Assembly: GCF_028475105.1 (NCBI RefSeq)
Contig: NZ_CP116936.1
Location: 1,302,001-1,366,000, forward strand
DNA from: Micromonospora sp. LH3U1
GTDB taxonomy: Bacteria; Actinomycetota; Actinomycetes; Mycobacteriales; Micromonosporaceae
Direction of reading: 5' to 3'
Length of the DNA: 64,000 nt
The notes below the pieces were generated by a model, which made no database searches, was not told the origin of the DNA, and worked only from the letters and a program-made list of their open reading frames with translations. The position numbers and the translations under genes are program-made. Positions 17,448 through 26,301 of this stretch are shown here, piece by piece. Position 1 is the first letter of the stretch. Every line of letters begins with the position of its first letter.

Positions 17448-17475
17448 GGTCGCGGACCCGGAGCGCGCTTCCCGT

Positions 17476-18267
17476 TCAACGCGGTGGCGAGACGTACAGC
17501 CCGGTCCTGCACCCCATCTCGCCCGGCTCCAGCCAGATCTGGTCGTACCCCGGTAATTCAATGGCTCCGCCGGGAGTCCGGACCAGCAGGAGGCACTCCC
17601 GCTCGGCGGGTACGCCCACCGCGGCGACGAGGGCATTCTCGTGGGTGACCGTGTCGACGGTGATGTGCTGCTCGGGAAATGCGGCCCGCACCGCGCCCGC
17701 GAGGGTGTCGGGTGTGGCGGTGCGCAGAACTGCGGTGAGACGGTCACGCGCATCGGGTGGCAGCGTCGGGAACGGCACGGCGGTGGGCACCGGAGGCGTC
17801 GCCACCGGCGGGCAGTCGATCTCCTCGATCCTTGTCTGGCGAAAGAGTTCGAGCAGGTAGCGGTAGCAGCGCGTGGCCTGGCCCGCGGAGTTGCCGAAGT
17901 CGCCGAAGGACGCCCCGTAGTCCTCTTCCACTGTCACCACGAACCGGACGTCGATGGTGGCCTGCTCGTCTCTGGCAGTCCGACCCGACCAGGCCAGCGG
18001 CTCACGTCGGACGTTCGAATTCTCGCCCTCCGCCGCGTTGAGGATCTCGGTCGCGGCGATGTACTCGGCGTCCCGCACCCGACTGTGATGAAGGTCCTTG
18101 GCGAGGAGCTTCGCTTCGGTGGCGGCGAGGTCCCGCGCCATCGAGTCACCATCGCGGTATTCCGAGCATCCGGCCGACACCAGACAGAGCACCACCGCAG
18201 CGCAAGCCAGAGGCGTGGATCCGAGGCGTCGGCGGGTGTGGTGACGAAAGGTCATGACGTCGAGCAT
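17476..18267 (-). CDS. Putative lipoprotein of unknown function
   Basis: A 263-residue protein with an Arg/His-rich N-terminus, a hydrophobic segment and a lipobox LVSAGC, so it should be lipid-anchored on the outer face of the membrane. The mature part starts with a helical, charged region (MARDLAATEAKLLAKDLHH) and contains a Pro-rich bridge (PPVATPPVPTAVPFPTLPP). No domain is recognised. Two ATGs are possible, at 18267 and 18255; the signal peptide works with either. It is followed by the DUF1996 gene on the same strand, 132 bp away, so probably not in one operon. Confidence 0.75.
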   Translation of the reverse strand: MLDVMTFRHHTRRRLGSTPLACAAVVLCLVSAGCSEYRDGDSMARDLAATEAKLLAKDLHHSRVRDAEYIAATEILNAAEGENSNVRREPLAWSGRTARDEQATIDVRFVVTVEEDYGASFGDFGNSAGQATRCYRYLLELFRQTRIEEIDCPPVATPPVPTAVPFPTLPPDARDRLTAVLRTATPDTLAGAVRAAFPEQHITVDTVTHENALVAAVGVPAERECLLLVRTPGGAIELPGYDQIWLEPGEMGCRTGLYVSPPR

Positions 18268-18328
18268 GCCGGCCGCCGGTGGCGACAGGATGAGTGCTCG
18301 TACTCATCCTGCTGGCGTGCCGATCCCG

Positions 18329-18730
18329 TCAATCGAACAGGCCGGCCGGGGGTACGTGGTGGCCCTCCTTGGCGTGCGAGTAGTCGCGGGCGTCGGCCAC
18401 GAGGCCTGCCTCGTCGAACCTCAGCACCGTACAGCCGGAGATCGTCACGGGTTGATCCTCGACGGACGTCACGGCCCAGTACTCAACGGTTGCGACATCG
18501 CCGTCGACCCGCGGCTCGGCGAACCACACCTGAGCGGGACGCGACTCGGCGGCGAAGGCGTCCTCCAGATAGGTCCGAAGCCCGGAGCGCCCACGGTACG
18601 GCCGGAACATGGAAGCCCAGTGGTCACCATGCTCGCCCTGCAGGGCGACGATCGCGTCCACGTCCCTGGTTGGCCAGGCATCGGCCCACGTCCTGGCCCA
18701 CCGGCGCGCCGACTCTCGAATGTCCACCAT
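18329..18730 (-). CDS. SnoaL-like (NTF2-fold) protein
   Basis: The 133-residue product has the cone-shaped NTF2/SnoaL pattern: an N-terminal helix pair (ARRWARTWADAWPTRDVDAIVAL), GDHWASMFRPYRGRSGLRTYL, then antiparallel strands (PRVDGDVATVEYWAVTSVEDQ, TISGCTVLRFDEAGLVADARDY). Such stand-alone proteins are small isomerases, hydrolases or ligand binders; nothing here fixes a substrate. ATG at 18730. It is separated from the upstream HhH-like gene by a hairpin, so it is probably transcribed alone. Confidence 0.8.
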   Translation of the reverse strand: MVDIRESARRWARTWADAWPTRDVDAIVALQGEHGDHWASMFRPYRGRSGLRTYLEDAFAAESRPAQVWFAEPRVDGDVATVEYWAVTSVEDQPVTISGCTVLRFDEAGLVADARDYSHAKEGHHVPPAGLFD

Positions 18731-18796
18731 GGCTCATCGCCTCGATCCTGGTCATGGTCGTGGGCACCTGGATGTTACGGACCATCGCTCCCGCTG

Positions 18797-18824
18797 GCCG
18801 CCGGACCCGGTCGGGTCCGGCGGC
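18797..18824 (-). terminator. Terminator hairpin after the HhH-like gene
   Basis: GCCGCCGGACCC and GGGTCCGGCGGC pair perfectly around a 4-nt loop, about 20 bp downstream of the HhH-like stop on the minus strand. Confidence 0.75.
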
Positions 18825-18845
18825 TACGTCCGTCAGCCGGTCTGA

Positions 18846-19067
18846 CTACTTGTTGGAGGTCAGGGCGACCAGGGCCTGGGCGGTACGGAAGTACGGGTTG
18901 CGACCGAGGTCGGCGACGGTGGTGATGTTGAAGGCCTCCTTGAGCAGCTTGGCGTCGCCCTCGCTGACCCCGGTGAGAGCGTTCACCGGGCAGTCGACCA
19001 GCTCGGCGAGGCTCTTGTCCTGGTAAGCCTTGACGACCAGCTTGGAGAAATCGGCGGCGACGGTCAT
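18846..19067 (-). CDS. Small helix-hairpin-helix-like conserved protein
   Basis: A 73-residue protein. The segment NALTGVSEGDAKLLKEAFNI followed by TTVADLGRNPYFRTAQALVAL has the helix-hairpin-helix spacing seen in DNA-binding and HhH-like actinobacterial small proteins. No signal peptide or cysteine pair is present. AAGGAG lies 6 nt before the ATG at 19067, a strong translation signal for a small gene. Role unknown; nonspecific nucleic-acid binding is a guess from the fold. Confidence 0.75.
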   Translation of the reverse strand: MTVAADFSKLVVKAYQDKSLAELVDCPVNALTGVSEGDAKLLKEAFNITTVADLGRNPYFRTAQALVALTSNK

Positions 19068-19194
19068 GTGTGCTCCTTCGATCATTGCGGGTGGGCATTC
19101 CGCCCAGGAGTGGAAATAGATCATCAATGCTCGCGTCGCTCGGGCTACGCCACCGACATCGATGGCCGCCGCGCGACGTGTCGTCGCGGTGAGG

Positions 19195-19494
19195 TCACGC
19201 CTCCGGCGTCGCCTCGACCTGCTCGTCCTCGCCGGTGGGCTTCTCCACCTCATCCGCCGCCTGCACGGGTGCCGGGACGGTCCAGGAGAACTCGATCTCG
19301 ACGGACAGCTCCGTCTCGTTCTCGCGCTCGATCTCCAGCTCGCACCGCACGGTGTCGGCGACGGTCACCGCACCTGCGGCGCCGTAGAAGATGCGCCCAT
19401 CAGACTCCAGCTGGTTCGCCAGTTGGCGCAGCCAGGCTGCCAGGTCGGCGCGCGGCACGGTGCGGGCGTCCTCGTAGATATCCATGCCGGCCAT
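19195..19494 (-). CDS. Amphi-Trp domain protein
   Basis: About 99 residues (MAGMDIYEDARTVPRADLAA...). The arrangement of an N-terminal helix (AAWLRQLANQLESDGRIFYG), a beta-hairpin (GAVTVADTVRCELEIERENE) and a final amphipathic strand with the conserved Trp (VEIEFSWTVP) matches the amphi-Trp domain family, whose members are small and uncharacterised. The tail is acidic (EVEKPTGEDEQVEATPEA). ATG 19494 is preferred because GTGGAG precedes it at 6 nt; ATG 19485 is the alternative. Confidence 0.75.
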   Translation of the reverse strand: MAGMDIYEDARTVPRADLAAWLRQLANQLESDGRIFYGAAGAVTVADTVRCELEIERENETELSVEIEFSWTVPAPVQAADEVEKPTGEDEQVEATPEA

Positions 19495-19647
19495 GCTGGC
19501 ACTCCACAAAGGATGGTCGGGTGGACGGGTGCAACGGCGTGCGCGCCGAGTCCGTGATATGGATCTTGTGGGGCGAGGTGCGGAGCGGCTCACACATTTC
19601 GACGCTTCCCGCCGGATAGGTTCGCCTCGGGTGGGTAAGCGGCGCGG

Positions 19648-20862
19648 ATGCCCGCGAAGCAGGAGCCGGCAGCCGGCACCGACCCGGCCCGGGACAGGCC
19701 GCATTGGGCCGGCCGAGCGTGGGCCGGCCTGCGCGAGCGGGTGCGGCACGCGCTGCGCGCCCGCGTCTGGCGGTTGCGCCTCTTCTGGCTGCTCGCCGTG
19801 CAGGCCGGTGTCGCGGCGGCGCTCGCCTGGTTCGTGGGGTACCAGTTCCTGGACAATCCCACCCCGGTCTTCGCGCCCACCGTCGCGGTCGGCATCGTGG
19901 CCGCCGCGATGGGATCACGCCTGCGGCGCACCGTCGAGCTGCTGATCGGGGTGGTCCTCGGGCTCGCCGTCGGTGACACGCTCATGCCGCTGTTCGGCAT
20001 CGGAGCCTGGCAGACGGGCGTGGTCGTCGTGCTGGCGATCATCGTCGCCGTGTTGTTCAAGGGCGGTGGTTCGCTGCTCACCCAGGCCGGCGGCACCGCG
20101 GTGCTCATCGCCACCCTGGAACCGCCCGTGCGTGACCTGTCCGTCCCCCGCTTCGTCGACGCCGCGGTCGGAGGATTGATCGGGCTGGCGGTCGGTCTGC
20201 TGCTGGTGCCCATCCACCCGCAGCGGACAGTGCGTCGGTTGGCCGAACCGGTCATCGACCCGGCGGTCGCCGCCCTGCACGACCTGGCCGCAGCGCTACG
20301 CCGTCGGGATCTTGGCGGCGCCGAGCAGAGCCTGGCCACACTGCGGCAACTCGGCCCCCGGCTGACCGCACTGGACGAAGGGCTCGACGCCGCCCAGGAG
20401 GTGGTGCGACTGGCGCCGATACGCTGGCGTGAACGCCCGTCCCTGGCCTACTACACCAATGCCGTCCGACATCTGGAGCGCAGCCTGTACAGCTGCCGGG
20501 CCATCACGAGGCGACTCACGAGAGCACTCAAGGACGATGAGCCGATACCGGAGGAGTTTCCCGCGGCCATCGACCTGCTGGCCGCCAGTGTGCAAACCCT
20601 GAGATCCGCGATCCGCGCCCACGCGGAGCCGCGGGAGGTGCGCCAGGAGATCCTGACGGCCATCGAGTTGGTCGGGAAGGCCCAGGGGCCGGCCGCGCGG
20701 GATCCCACCCGCCCGCACACCCACCGGTTGGGCTACTCGGGCATGATCGCCGCAGGCGAGTTCCGCACGGCCGCCCACGACCTGCTCATGGCCAGCGGGT
20801 TGGACGCCGACGGAGCGGCAGCGCTGGCGAGGCAGGCGGCGGAGGGGAACGAGCGGGACTGA
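19648..20862 (+). CDS. FUSC-family membrane transporter
   Basis: The 404-residue product has an Arg-rich N-terminus, a block of about six membrane helices (residues 44-190, from FWLLAVQAGVAAALAWFVG to LIGLAVGLLLVPIHP) with the typical GSRLRRTVELLIGVVLGLAVGD motif of FUSC proteins, then a long soluble helical domain. FUSC proteins (AaeB, YccS, aromatic acid exporters) move small organic molecules out of the cell; many actinobacterial members are half-size with one membrane block, as here. ATG 19648. It is divergent from the amphi-Trp gene and convergent with the VOC gene. Confidence 0.85.
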   Translation: MPAKQEPAAGTDPARDRPHWAGRAWAGLRERVRHALRARVWRLRLFWLLAVQAGVAAALAWFVGYQFLDNPTPVFAPTVAVGIVAAAMGSRLRRTVELLIGVVLGLAVGDTLMPLFGIGAWQTGVVVVLAIIVAVLFKGGGSLLTQAGGTAVLIATLEPPVRDLSVPRFVDAAVGGLIGLAVGLLLVPIHPQRTVRRLAEPVIDPAVAALHDLAAALRRRDLGGAEQSLATLRQLGPRLTALDEGLDAAQEVVRLAPIRWRERPSLAYYTNAVRHLERSLYSCRAITRRLTRALKDDEPIPEEFPAAIDLLAASVQTLRSAIRAHAEPREVRQEILTAIELVGKAQGPAARDPTRPHTHRLGYSGMIAAGEFRTAAHDLLMASGLDADGAAALARQAAEGNERD

Positions 20863-20879
20863 GTCGGTGGCACGGCACG

Positions 20880-21305
20880 TCAGATCGCCTTCAGCGCTGC
20901 GAGGACGTCCAGGTAGTGCGGGTTCTTCATGACGCCCAGCACGTTGCCGAACGGGTCGACGACCGCTGCGGTGATGAACCCCTCGTCCCCGTGTGGAGTG
21001 ATCGGCTGGTACTCCGTGGCTCCCATCGCCAACAGCCTCTCGACGGTGGCGTCGAGATCGTCGACGTGCCAGTGCATGACCGCGCCGCCAGGCCCCGTCG
21101 CGGCACCGGGCGGCGCGTACCTGCGGTCGATGATGCCCAGCTCGGCCTGGTAGTCGCCGATGCGGAACTCGGTGTAGGCCGGGCGTCCGTCGGGCCCCGG
21201 GCGCATGAAGTACGCCTCCGTGCCGAGGAAGTCCGCGTACCACGCGGTGGCTGCCGCCACGTCGTCTGCCCAGATGTTGAGTGTGGCAAATCCTCGCAGG
21301 CTCAC
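20880..21305 (-). CDS. VOC-family (glyoxalase/dioxygenase fold) protein
   Basis: A 141-residue protein with the paired beta-alpha-beta-beta-beta modules of the vicinal oxygen chelate fold: GFATLNIWADDVAAATAWYADFLG in the first half and GGAVMHWHVDDLDATVERLLAMG in the second, ending with VVDPFGNVLGVMKNP. This pattern is common in glyoxalase-like, bleomycin-resistance-like and dioxygenase proteins; metal and substrate are not evident. The GTG at 21305 has AGAGGA upstream. A 25-bp palindrome lies in the divergent region it shares with the GH15 gene. Confidence 0.85.
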   Translation of the reverse strand: MSLRGFATLNIWADDVAAATAWYADFLGTEAYFMRPGPDGRPAYTEFRIGDYQAELGIIDRRYAPPGAATGPGGAVMHWHVDDLDATVERLLAMGATEYQPITPHGDEGFITAAVVDPFGNVLGVMKNPHYLDVLAALKAI

Positions 21306-21349
21306 CGGATGTCCTCTCGTTGATGTCTTCGGTGTCGACGCTATCGACG

Positions 21350-21374
21350 ATTGCGGAAGGTGCGCTTCCGCAAT
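21350..21374. promoter_or_regulatory. 25-bp palindrome between divergent VOC and GH15 genes
   Basis: ATTGCGGAAG and CTTCCGCAAT flank a 5-nt centre. As it lies between two divergent starts (21305 minus, 21472 plus) it cannot be a 3' terminator of either gene, so a repressor or activator site is the better reading. Confidence 0.5.
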
Positions 21375-21471
21375 GGCCGGCGAGTTCACCATCAGGCCGG
21401 ACGTCGATGGCGTGTAATCCGCCGTGCCCCGGGTAGTCGCGGCCGTTGCCACGACAACGGTGGGAGACGGC

Positions 21472-23304
21472 GTGCAGACGACCTATCCGGCGGTCGAGGA
21501 TCACGGTCTGATCGGTGACCTGCAGACCGCCGCGCTGATCAGCAGAGACGGCTCGGTCGACTGGTTCTGTGCGCCCCGCTTCGACTCGCCGAGCGTCTTC
21601 GGCGCGCTGCTGGACAGCCGCAAGGGCGGCCATTTCCAGCTCGCACCCGACGGTATCGAATACTCAAGCAAGCAGCTCTACCTTCCCGGTACGCCGATCC
21701 TGATCACCCGCTTCCACAGCGCCGACGGTGTGGGGGAGTTGTTGGACTTCATGCCCGTCACCGGCGAACGCGCCACCGATCAGCACCGGTTGATTCGGCT
21801 GGTCCGGATGGTCCGAGGGAGCATGCGGTTCCGCTTCGACTGCCGCCCACGGTTCAACTATGGGCGAGATCCGTACGAGCTTGAGGTGCACCCCGAGGGC
21901 GACGTCTTCCGGAGCCCGACTCTGACCCTCACCCTCGCCGCCTTCAAGAACGTGGAACGGGCGTTCGACGCGGGGGACTTCCAACGCGATGATGAGGGCG
22001 TGTCCGCGCGGTTCACACTGCACGGGGGTGACATCGGCGGGGTCGTCCTGGAGACTGCCTGCCCCCATGCACCCCGAGCGCTCACCACCGATGAGGCGTG
22101 CGATCTTCTCGCCCAGACCCGGGACTACTGGCGGCGGTGGGTGGGCGGGTCCCGCTACACCGGCCGCTGGAGGGAGGTGGTCGAGCGGTCGGCGATGACG
22201 CTCAAGCTGATGACGTACGCGCCGACCGGCGCCCTGGTCGCCGCACCCACCGCGGGGCTACCGGAGCAGATCGGCGGTCAACGGAACTGGGACTACCGCT
22301 ACACCTGGGTCCGGGACGCGTCCTTCTCCGTGCACGCGCTGCTCCGCCTGGGCTTCACCGCCGAGGCCCAGAAGTATCTGCTCTGGCTTGAAGCGCGCAT
22401 CCGTGACGCCCGGGACGGCGATCTGCCTCTCCAGGTCATGTACCGGATCGACGGCTCACCGCACCTTGAGGAGGAGGTGCTGGGCCACCTGGAGGGGTAC
22501 CGCGGGTCGGCGCCGGTGCGAATAGGGAACGGCGCGGCGGGCCAGCTGCAACTCGACATCTACGGCGAGGCGCTCGTCGCGTTGGACCTCGCTGACCGCA
22601 ACGGGCTGATCGCACCGTACGAGGGGTGGCGGAAGACGGCGGGGCTGATGGACTGGCTCTGCGAGCACTGGGACCAGCCCGAGGACGGCATCTGGGAGAC
22701 CCGGTCCGGTCGGCAGGATTTCACCTACGGGCGAATGATGTCCTGGGTGGCGCTTGACCGTGCCATCCGCATCGCGCAGCGCCGGGGGCGCCCCAGCGAT
22801 GTTTCCCGGTGGACCGCCCAGCGTGACGCCATCTACGAGCAGGTCATGACCCGTGGGTTCCACCCGGAGCGTCGCGCGTTCGTGCAGCACTACCGCACCG
22901 ACATCCTGGACGCGTCGCTGCTCGCGATGGCCGGGCTCGGCTTCATCGCGCCGACCGACCCGAGGTGGGAGTCGACGCTACGGGCGATGGACGCCGAACT
23001 GGTCTCCGACAGCCTGGTCTACCGCTACGACCCGACCGCCTCGCCGGACGGCCTCGCCGGCACCGAGGGCACCTTCAACATGTGCACCTTCTGGTACGTC
23101 CAGGCGCTCGCCCAGGCCGGCCGGCTCGACGACGCACGGTTGACCTTCGAAAAGATGCTCACCTACAGCAGTCCGATCGGCCTCTACTCCGAGGAGATCG
23201 CCCCGACCGGTCAGCAGATCGGCAACTTCCCGCAGGCGTTCAGTCACCTCTCGCTGATCAGCACGGCGACCCACCTCGACGACCTGCTCGACGAGCAGAG
23301 CTGA
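21472..23304 (+). CDS. GH15 family glycosidase (glucoamylase/trehalase-like)
   Basis: The 610-residue product has the usual two-part layout: an N-terminal beta-sandwich (DHGLIGDLQTAALISRDGS, FCAPRFDSPSVFGALLD) and a C-terminal (alpha/alpha)6 barrel with GQRNWDYRYTWVRDASFS, EDGIWETR, FTYGRMMSWVALDRA, EGTFNMCTFWYVQAL and YSEEIAPTGQQIGNFPQAFSH. These match the GH15 subgroup that includes mycobacterial trehalases. No signal peptide, so the enzyme acts inside the cell, likely on trehalose or short alpha-glucans. GTG 21472 (GGGAGA 5 nt upstream) is preferred over the in-frame GTG at 21424. Confidence 0.9.
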   Translation: MQTTYPAVEDHGLIGDLQTAALISRDGSVDWFCAPRFDSPSVFGALLDSRKGGHFQLAPDGIEYSSKQLYLPGTPILITRFHSADGVGELLDFMPVTGERATDQHRLIRLVRMVRGSMRFRFDCRPRFNYGRDPYELEVHPEGDVFRSPTLTLTLAAFKNVERAFDAGDFQRDDEGVSARFTLHGGDIGGVVLETACPHAPRALTTDEACDLLAQTRDYWRRWVGGSRYTGRWREVVERSAMTLKLMTYAPTGALVAAPTAGLPEQIGGQRNWDYRYTWVRDASFSVHALLRLGFTAEAQKYLLWLEARIRDARDGDLPLQVMYRIDGSPHLEEEVLGHLEGYRGSAPVRIGNGAAGQLQLDIYGEALVALDLADRNGLIAPYEGWRKTAGLMDWLCEHWDQPEDGIWETRSGRQDFTYGRMMSWVALDRAIRIAQRRGRPSDVSRWTAQRDAIYEQVMTRGFHPERRAFVQHYRTDILDASLLAMAGLGFIAPTDPRWESTLRAMDAELVSDSLVYRYDPTASPDGLAGTEGTFNMCTFWYVQALAQAGRLDDARLTFEKMLTYSSPIGLYSEEIAPTGQQIGNFPQAFSHLSLISTATHLDDLLDEQS

Positions 23305-23313
23305 CCGCCCGGG

Positions 23314-24165
23314 TCAGAACAGCGTCAGGGGCTCGACCGGTATCGGCTCGGGCAGCGCGTCAAGCTCGGGTACGCGTGCCCGTACCTCGTCGTGGAACCG
23401 GCGAGCGAGCACGGGCGCGTCCGCGTTGTCCGGGGTGTGGATGAACATCGTCGGCGAGCGTCCCTCGCGTAGCCAGGCGACGGTGACGTCGACCCACCGT
23501 TGCCACCCCTCGACCGTCCGCGCCGGGTCGTCCCGGCCGAGGTAGCGGACGATTGGCCGGTCGGTCAGCGCGAGCGACCGGAGCGGCACTCGCGGCTTCT
23601 TGGTCCAGGCGTCCCGTTCCGCGTCGCTGGTCGGTCGGCCCGCGAAGAAGGCGGTCGTGTCGAAGGGGATCCACTCGGCCGACGCGGCGGTGAGGGTCGC
23701 CTCGAGTAGCCGGGTCGCGCGGGCGTCGGTGAAGAACGCGGGGTGGCGGACCTCCACCGCGTACCGGTGCGACGGCGGGAGTTGATCCAGGAAGCGGCTC
23801 AGGGTCGGGACGTCGGCGGGAGCGAACGAGCCGGGCAGTTGGATCCAGAGGGCGTGGGCGCGCGGGCCGAGCGGCTCGATCGCGTCCAGGAAGGCACGCA
23901 GCGGTTCGCCGACGTCGGTGAGTCGGCGTTCGTGTGTGATGACCTTCGGAAGCTTGAGGACGAACCGGAAGTCGGGATCCGTCTGTGCGGCCCACGACGC
24001 CACGGTGTCCCGGGCCGGGGTCGCGTAGAACGTCGTGTTTCCCTCCACGGCGTCGCACCAACCGGCGTAGTGCCGCAGGCGCTCCGCGGGCGGCAGCGGA
24101 TGCGCCAACAGGCGACCCTGCCATAACCGGTGGGTCCACATCGCGCATCCCACGTGAAGACGCAT
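23314..24165 (-). CDS. DUF72 domain protein
   Basis: A 283-residue protein of the YecE/DUF72 TIM-barrel type: LHVGCAMWTHRLWQG at the start, then EGNTTFYATPARDTVASWA, FVLKLPKVITHERRLTD, LWIQLPGSFAPADV, AVEVRHPAFFTD and, near the end, FIHTPDNADAPVLARRF. DUF72 proteins have no proven reaction. ATG 24165 is preceded by GGGAGGGG. It is convergent with the GH15 gene (9 bp between stops) and divergent from the glycosyltransferase gene. Confidence 0.88.
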   Translation of the reverse strand: MRLHVGCAMWTHRLWQGRLLAHPLPPAERLRHYAGWCDAVEGNTTFYATPARDTVASWAAQTDPDFRFVLKLPKVITHERRLTDVGEPLRAFLDAIEPLGPRAHALWIQLPGSFAPADVPTLSRFLDQLPPSHRYAVEVRHPAFFTDARATRLLEATLTAASAEWIPFDTTAFFAGRPTSDAERDAWTKKPRVPLRSLALTDRPIVRYLGRDDPARTVEGWQRWVDVTVAWLREGRSPTMFIHTPDNADAPVLARRFHDEVRARVPELDALPEPIPVEPLTLF

Positions 24166-24266
24166 GGCCGCCCCTCCCGTCGGTGAACCGCGCCTGACCG
24201 CAGCCCACCGTATACGCGTCACCGGACGCGACCGGACCGACGGTGCGGCAGGTAGGGTCCGGCGCC

Positions 24267-25283
24267 ATGCGTGTCCTGTTCGCCAGTCTTGCGTCCGTCG
24301 GTCACACCTATCCGCTGATTCCGCTGGCGATCGCCGCCCGGGAGGCCGGTCACGAGGTGCACTTCGCCGCCGGTCCGGCGGTGCACGCGCCGCTCGCCGC
24401 GAACGGCCTACGACCGTTCCGCCCCGGCGACGCCTTCTACGAGATGTATGCCGAGGATCTCGAACCGGAGTTGGCGCGGCTCCGCCCCGACCTGGTGGTG
24501 CATGAGTGGGGGCTGCCGGGGGCGGCCATCGCCGCTCATCGGGCCGGCATCCCGGGCATCTGGCACGGGTTCGGCCGATTGTTCCCCGACGGCATCGGCC
24601 TCGAACTCCCCACGAGGAACACCGAGGTCACCGGTCGGCCGCACGTCGACATCTGCCCGCCTTCCCTTCAGGACAGGCACTTCCTCGCCACGGAACGCCG
24701 GATCGCGCTGCGACCGGTCCCGTTCTCGACACCGGCCCCGCTGCCCGGGTGGGCGAGCCATCGGACGTCCCGACCGTTGCTCTATCTGACCCTCGGCAGC
24801 GCGTTCGGCACGCCGGAGCTGCTCAGCACGGCCATCGCCGGGTTGGCGACGCTGGACGCGCAGGTGATCGTCGCGGCAGGCCAGGTGCCCGTGGAGCAGC
24901 TTGGCGAGATCCCGGACCAGGTGAGCGTGTATCCATGGGTGCCGCAGGCGGAGCTGCTGCCGCACGTCGACGCCGTCGTGCACCACGGGGGCAGCGGCAC
25001 CACCCTCGGCGCGCTCGCGGTTGGCGTACCGCAGCTGCTGTTGCCGCAGGGGGCCGACCAGTTCGCCAACGCCGATGCGGTCAGCGCCACGGGTGCCGCC
25101 CTGCGTCTCCTTCCCGACGAGGTGAACGCTGACGCCGTCGCCGAGCAGGTCCACAGGCTGCTGCCGCAGCACGGCAACGCCGAGCATCGCGACGCGGCCC
25201 GCGTGATCGCCGAGGAGATCGGCCGCATGCCCGCACCCGCCGCCGTCGCCCGCCGGCTACCGGAGTACGCCGAGACCGCTTGA
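24267..25283 (+). CDS. Glycosyltransferase, GT1/MGT-like
   Basis: The 338-residue product has a GT-B fold: an N-terminal acceptor domain starting MRVLFASLASVGHTYPLIPL and a C-terminal nucleotide-sugar domain with the GT1-type motif VHHGGSGTTLGALAVGVPQL followed by GADQFANADAV. It is similar in layout to macrolide- and antibiotic-modifying glycosyltransferases but about 60 residues shorter in the acceptor domain. Acceptor and sugar donor are unknown; no sugar-biosynthesis genes adjoin. AGGTAGGG lies upstream of ATG 24267. Its stop is 3 bp from the convergent ECF41 gene. Confidence 0.85.
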   Translation: MRVLFASLASVGHTYPLIPLAIAAREAGHEVHFAAGPAVHAPLAANGLRPFRPGDAFYEMYAEDLEPELARLRPDLVVHEWGLPGAAIAAHRAGIPGIWHGFGRLFPDGIGLELPTRNTEVTGRPHVDICPPSLQDRHFLATERRIALRPVPFSTPAPLPGWASHRTSRPLLYLTLGSAFGTPELLSTAIAGLATLDAQVIVAAGQVPVEQLGEIPDQVSVYPWVPQAELLPHVDAVVHHGGSGTTLGALAVGVPQLLLPQGADQFANADAVSATGAALRLLPDEVNADAVAEQVHRLLPQHGNAEHRDAARVIAEEIGRMPAPAAVARRLPEYAETA

Positions 25284-25286
25284 ACC

Positions 25287-26150
25287 TCAGTCCGCGAACA
25301 GCAGTGTCGCGAGCTGCGCCGGGTCGGCCACCACCTCGATGCCGATGATCCGGTCGGTGACGATGAAGCTGATCGCGATCCGGACGCCGCCGCCGAGTGC
25401 CACGACCGCACCGGGCAACCCGTCGACGTACGCCGGCACGGCCGCCTGGGCGCGGCCGTTGAAGAAGCCGGCGATGGCGGCCGAGCCGCGCGTCTCGACG
25501 GCCGGCCCCAGGGCCGCGGCCACCGCGTCGGCGCGCATGACGACGTGCGGGTCCAGCAGACTGACCAGGTCGTCGAAGCGGCCCTCGCGGGAGGCGGCGA
25601 GAAACGCCTCGACCACCCGCCGCTGGCGGGCCGGATCGGCCTCCCGGACCGTCCCGTCCTGGTGCACCCTGCGTCGGGCCCGGCTGGCGATCTGGCGGAC
25701 GGCGGCCGGGGTGCGGTCGACCACGGTGGCGATCTCCTCGAACGAGACCGCGAACATGTCGTGCAGTACGAACACGAACCGCTCGGTCGGCGCGAGGGTG
25801 TCGAGGACGACCAGGAGCGCTCGCCCGACCGACTCGGCCAGCAGGGTCTCCCGTTCCGGGTCGACCGGCCCGTCGCCCGTCGGGTCGGGCTCCGGGCCGG
25901 CGCTGTCCCACGGCTGCTCCGGCCGGACGCTTCGCGTGCGCAGCCGGTCCAGACAGACCCGGCCGACGGTGGTCGTCAGCCAGCCGGGCAGATTGTCGAT
26001 GCTGGCGGCGTCCGCCCGGCTGAGCCGTAGCCAGGTGTCCTGGACGGCGTCCTCGGCCTCGGTGCCGGAGCCCAGCATCCGCTGGGCCACCGCCCACAGC
26101 CGTGGCCGGTTCCCCTCGAAGCGTCGGGCCAACTGGTCGGCCTCGCTCAT
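25287..26150 (-). CDS. ECF41-type RNA polymerase sigma factor with SnoaL-like C-terminal domain
   Basis: The 287-residue product has sigma region 2 (AQRMLGSGTEAEDAVQDTWLRL), region 4 (SFEEIATVVDRTPAAVRQIASRARRRV) and, from about residue 175, an NTF2/SnoaL-like domain (VVEAFLAASREGRFDDLVSLL). This architecture, where the extension controls sigma activity without a separate anti-sigma factor, defines the ECF41 group. The family DGGG-type linker motif appears as ALGGGVR and the C-terminal NPDKL-type motif as ADPAQL, both degenerate. ECF41 genes typically lie beside carboxymuconolactone decarboxylases or oxidoreductases, as here (26302, divergent). ATG 26150 with GGAGGTGGAGAG upstream. Confidence 0.9.
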   Translation of the reverse strand: MSEADQLARRFEGNRPRLWAVAQRMLGSGTEAEDAVQDTWLRLSRADAASIDNLPGWLTTTVGRVCLDRLRTRSVRPEQPWDSAGPEPDPTGDGPVDPERETLLAESVGRALLVVLDTLAPTERFVFVLHDMFAVSFEEIATVVDRTPAAVRQIASRARRRVHQDGTVREADPARQRRVVEAFLAASREGRFDDLVSLLDPHVVMRADAVAAALGPAVETRGSAAIAGFFNGRAQAAVPAYVDGLPGAVVALGGGVRIAISFIVTDRIIGIEVVADPAQLATLLFAD

Positions 26151-26202
26151 GACCTCTCCACCTCCGGACGCAGGTGAGTCGTCCTGTGACCGCCGTCATA
26201 TC

Positions 26203-26229
26203 TGTCACGCCGTCGGCTCGCCCTGCGAC
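26203..26229 (+). promoter_or_regulatory. Candidate ECF41 promoter of the CMD-family gene
   Basis: TGTCACG (26203-26209), 16 bp, then CGAC (26226-26229). The established ECF41 consensus is TGTCACA-N16-CGTC; this matches 9 of 11 positions with exact spacing and points at the CMD-family gene, starting about 70 bp downstream. Confidence 0.65.
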
Positions 26230-26301
26230 ATCCCAGTGACAGCAACCGGGACGTCGCGCCGCGACGAACGCCGGGCAGCCTAACAGGACGGAACGATAGG
26301 A

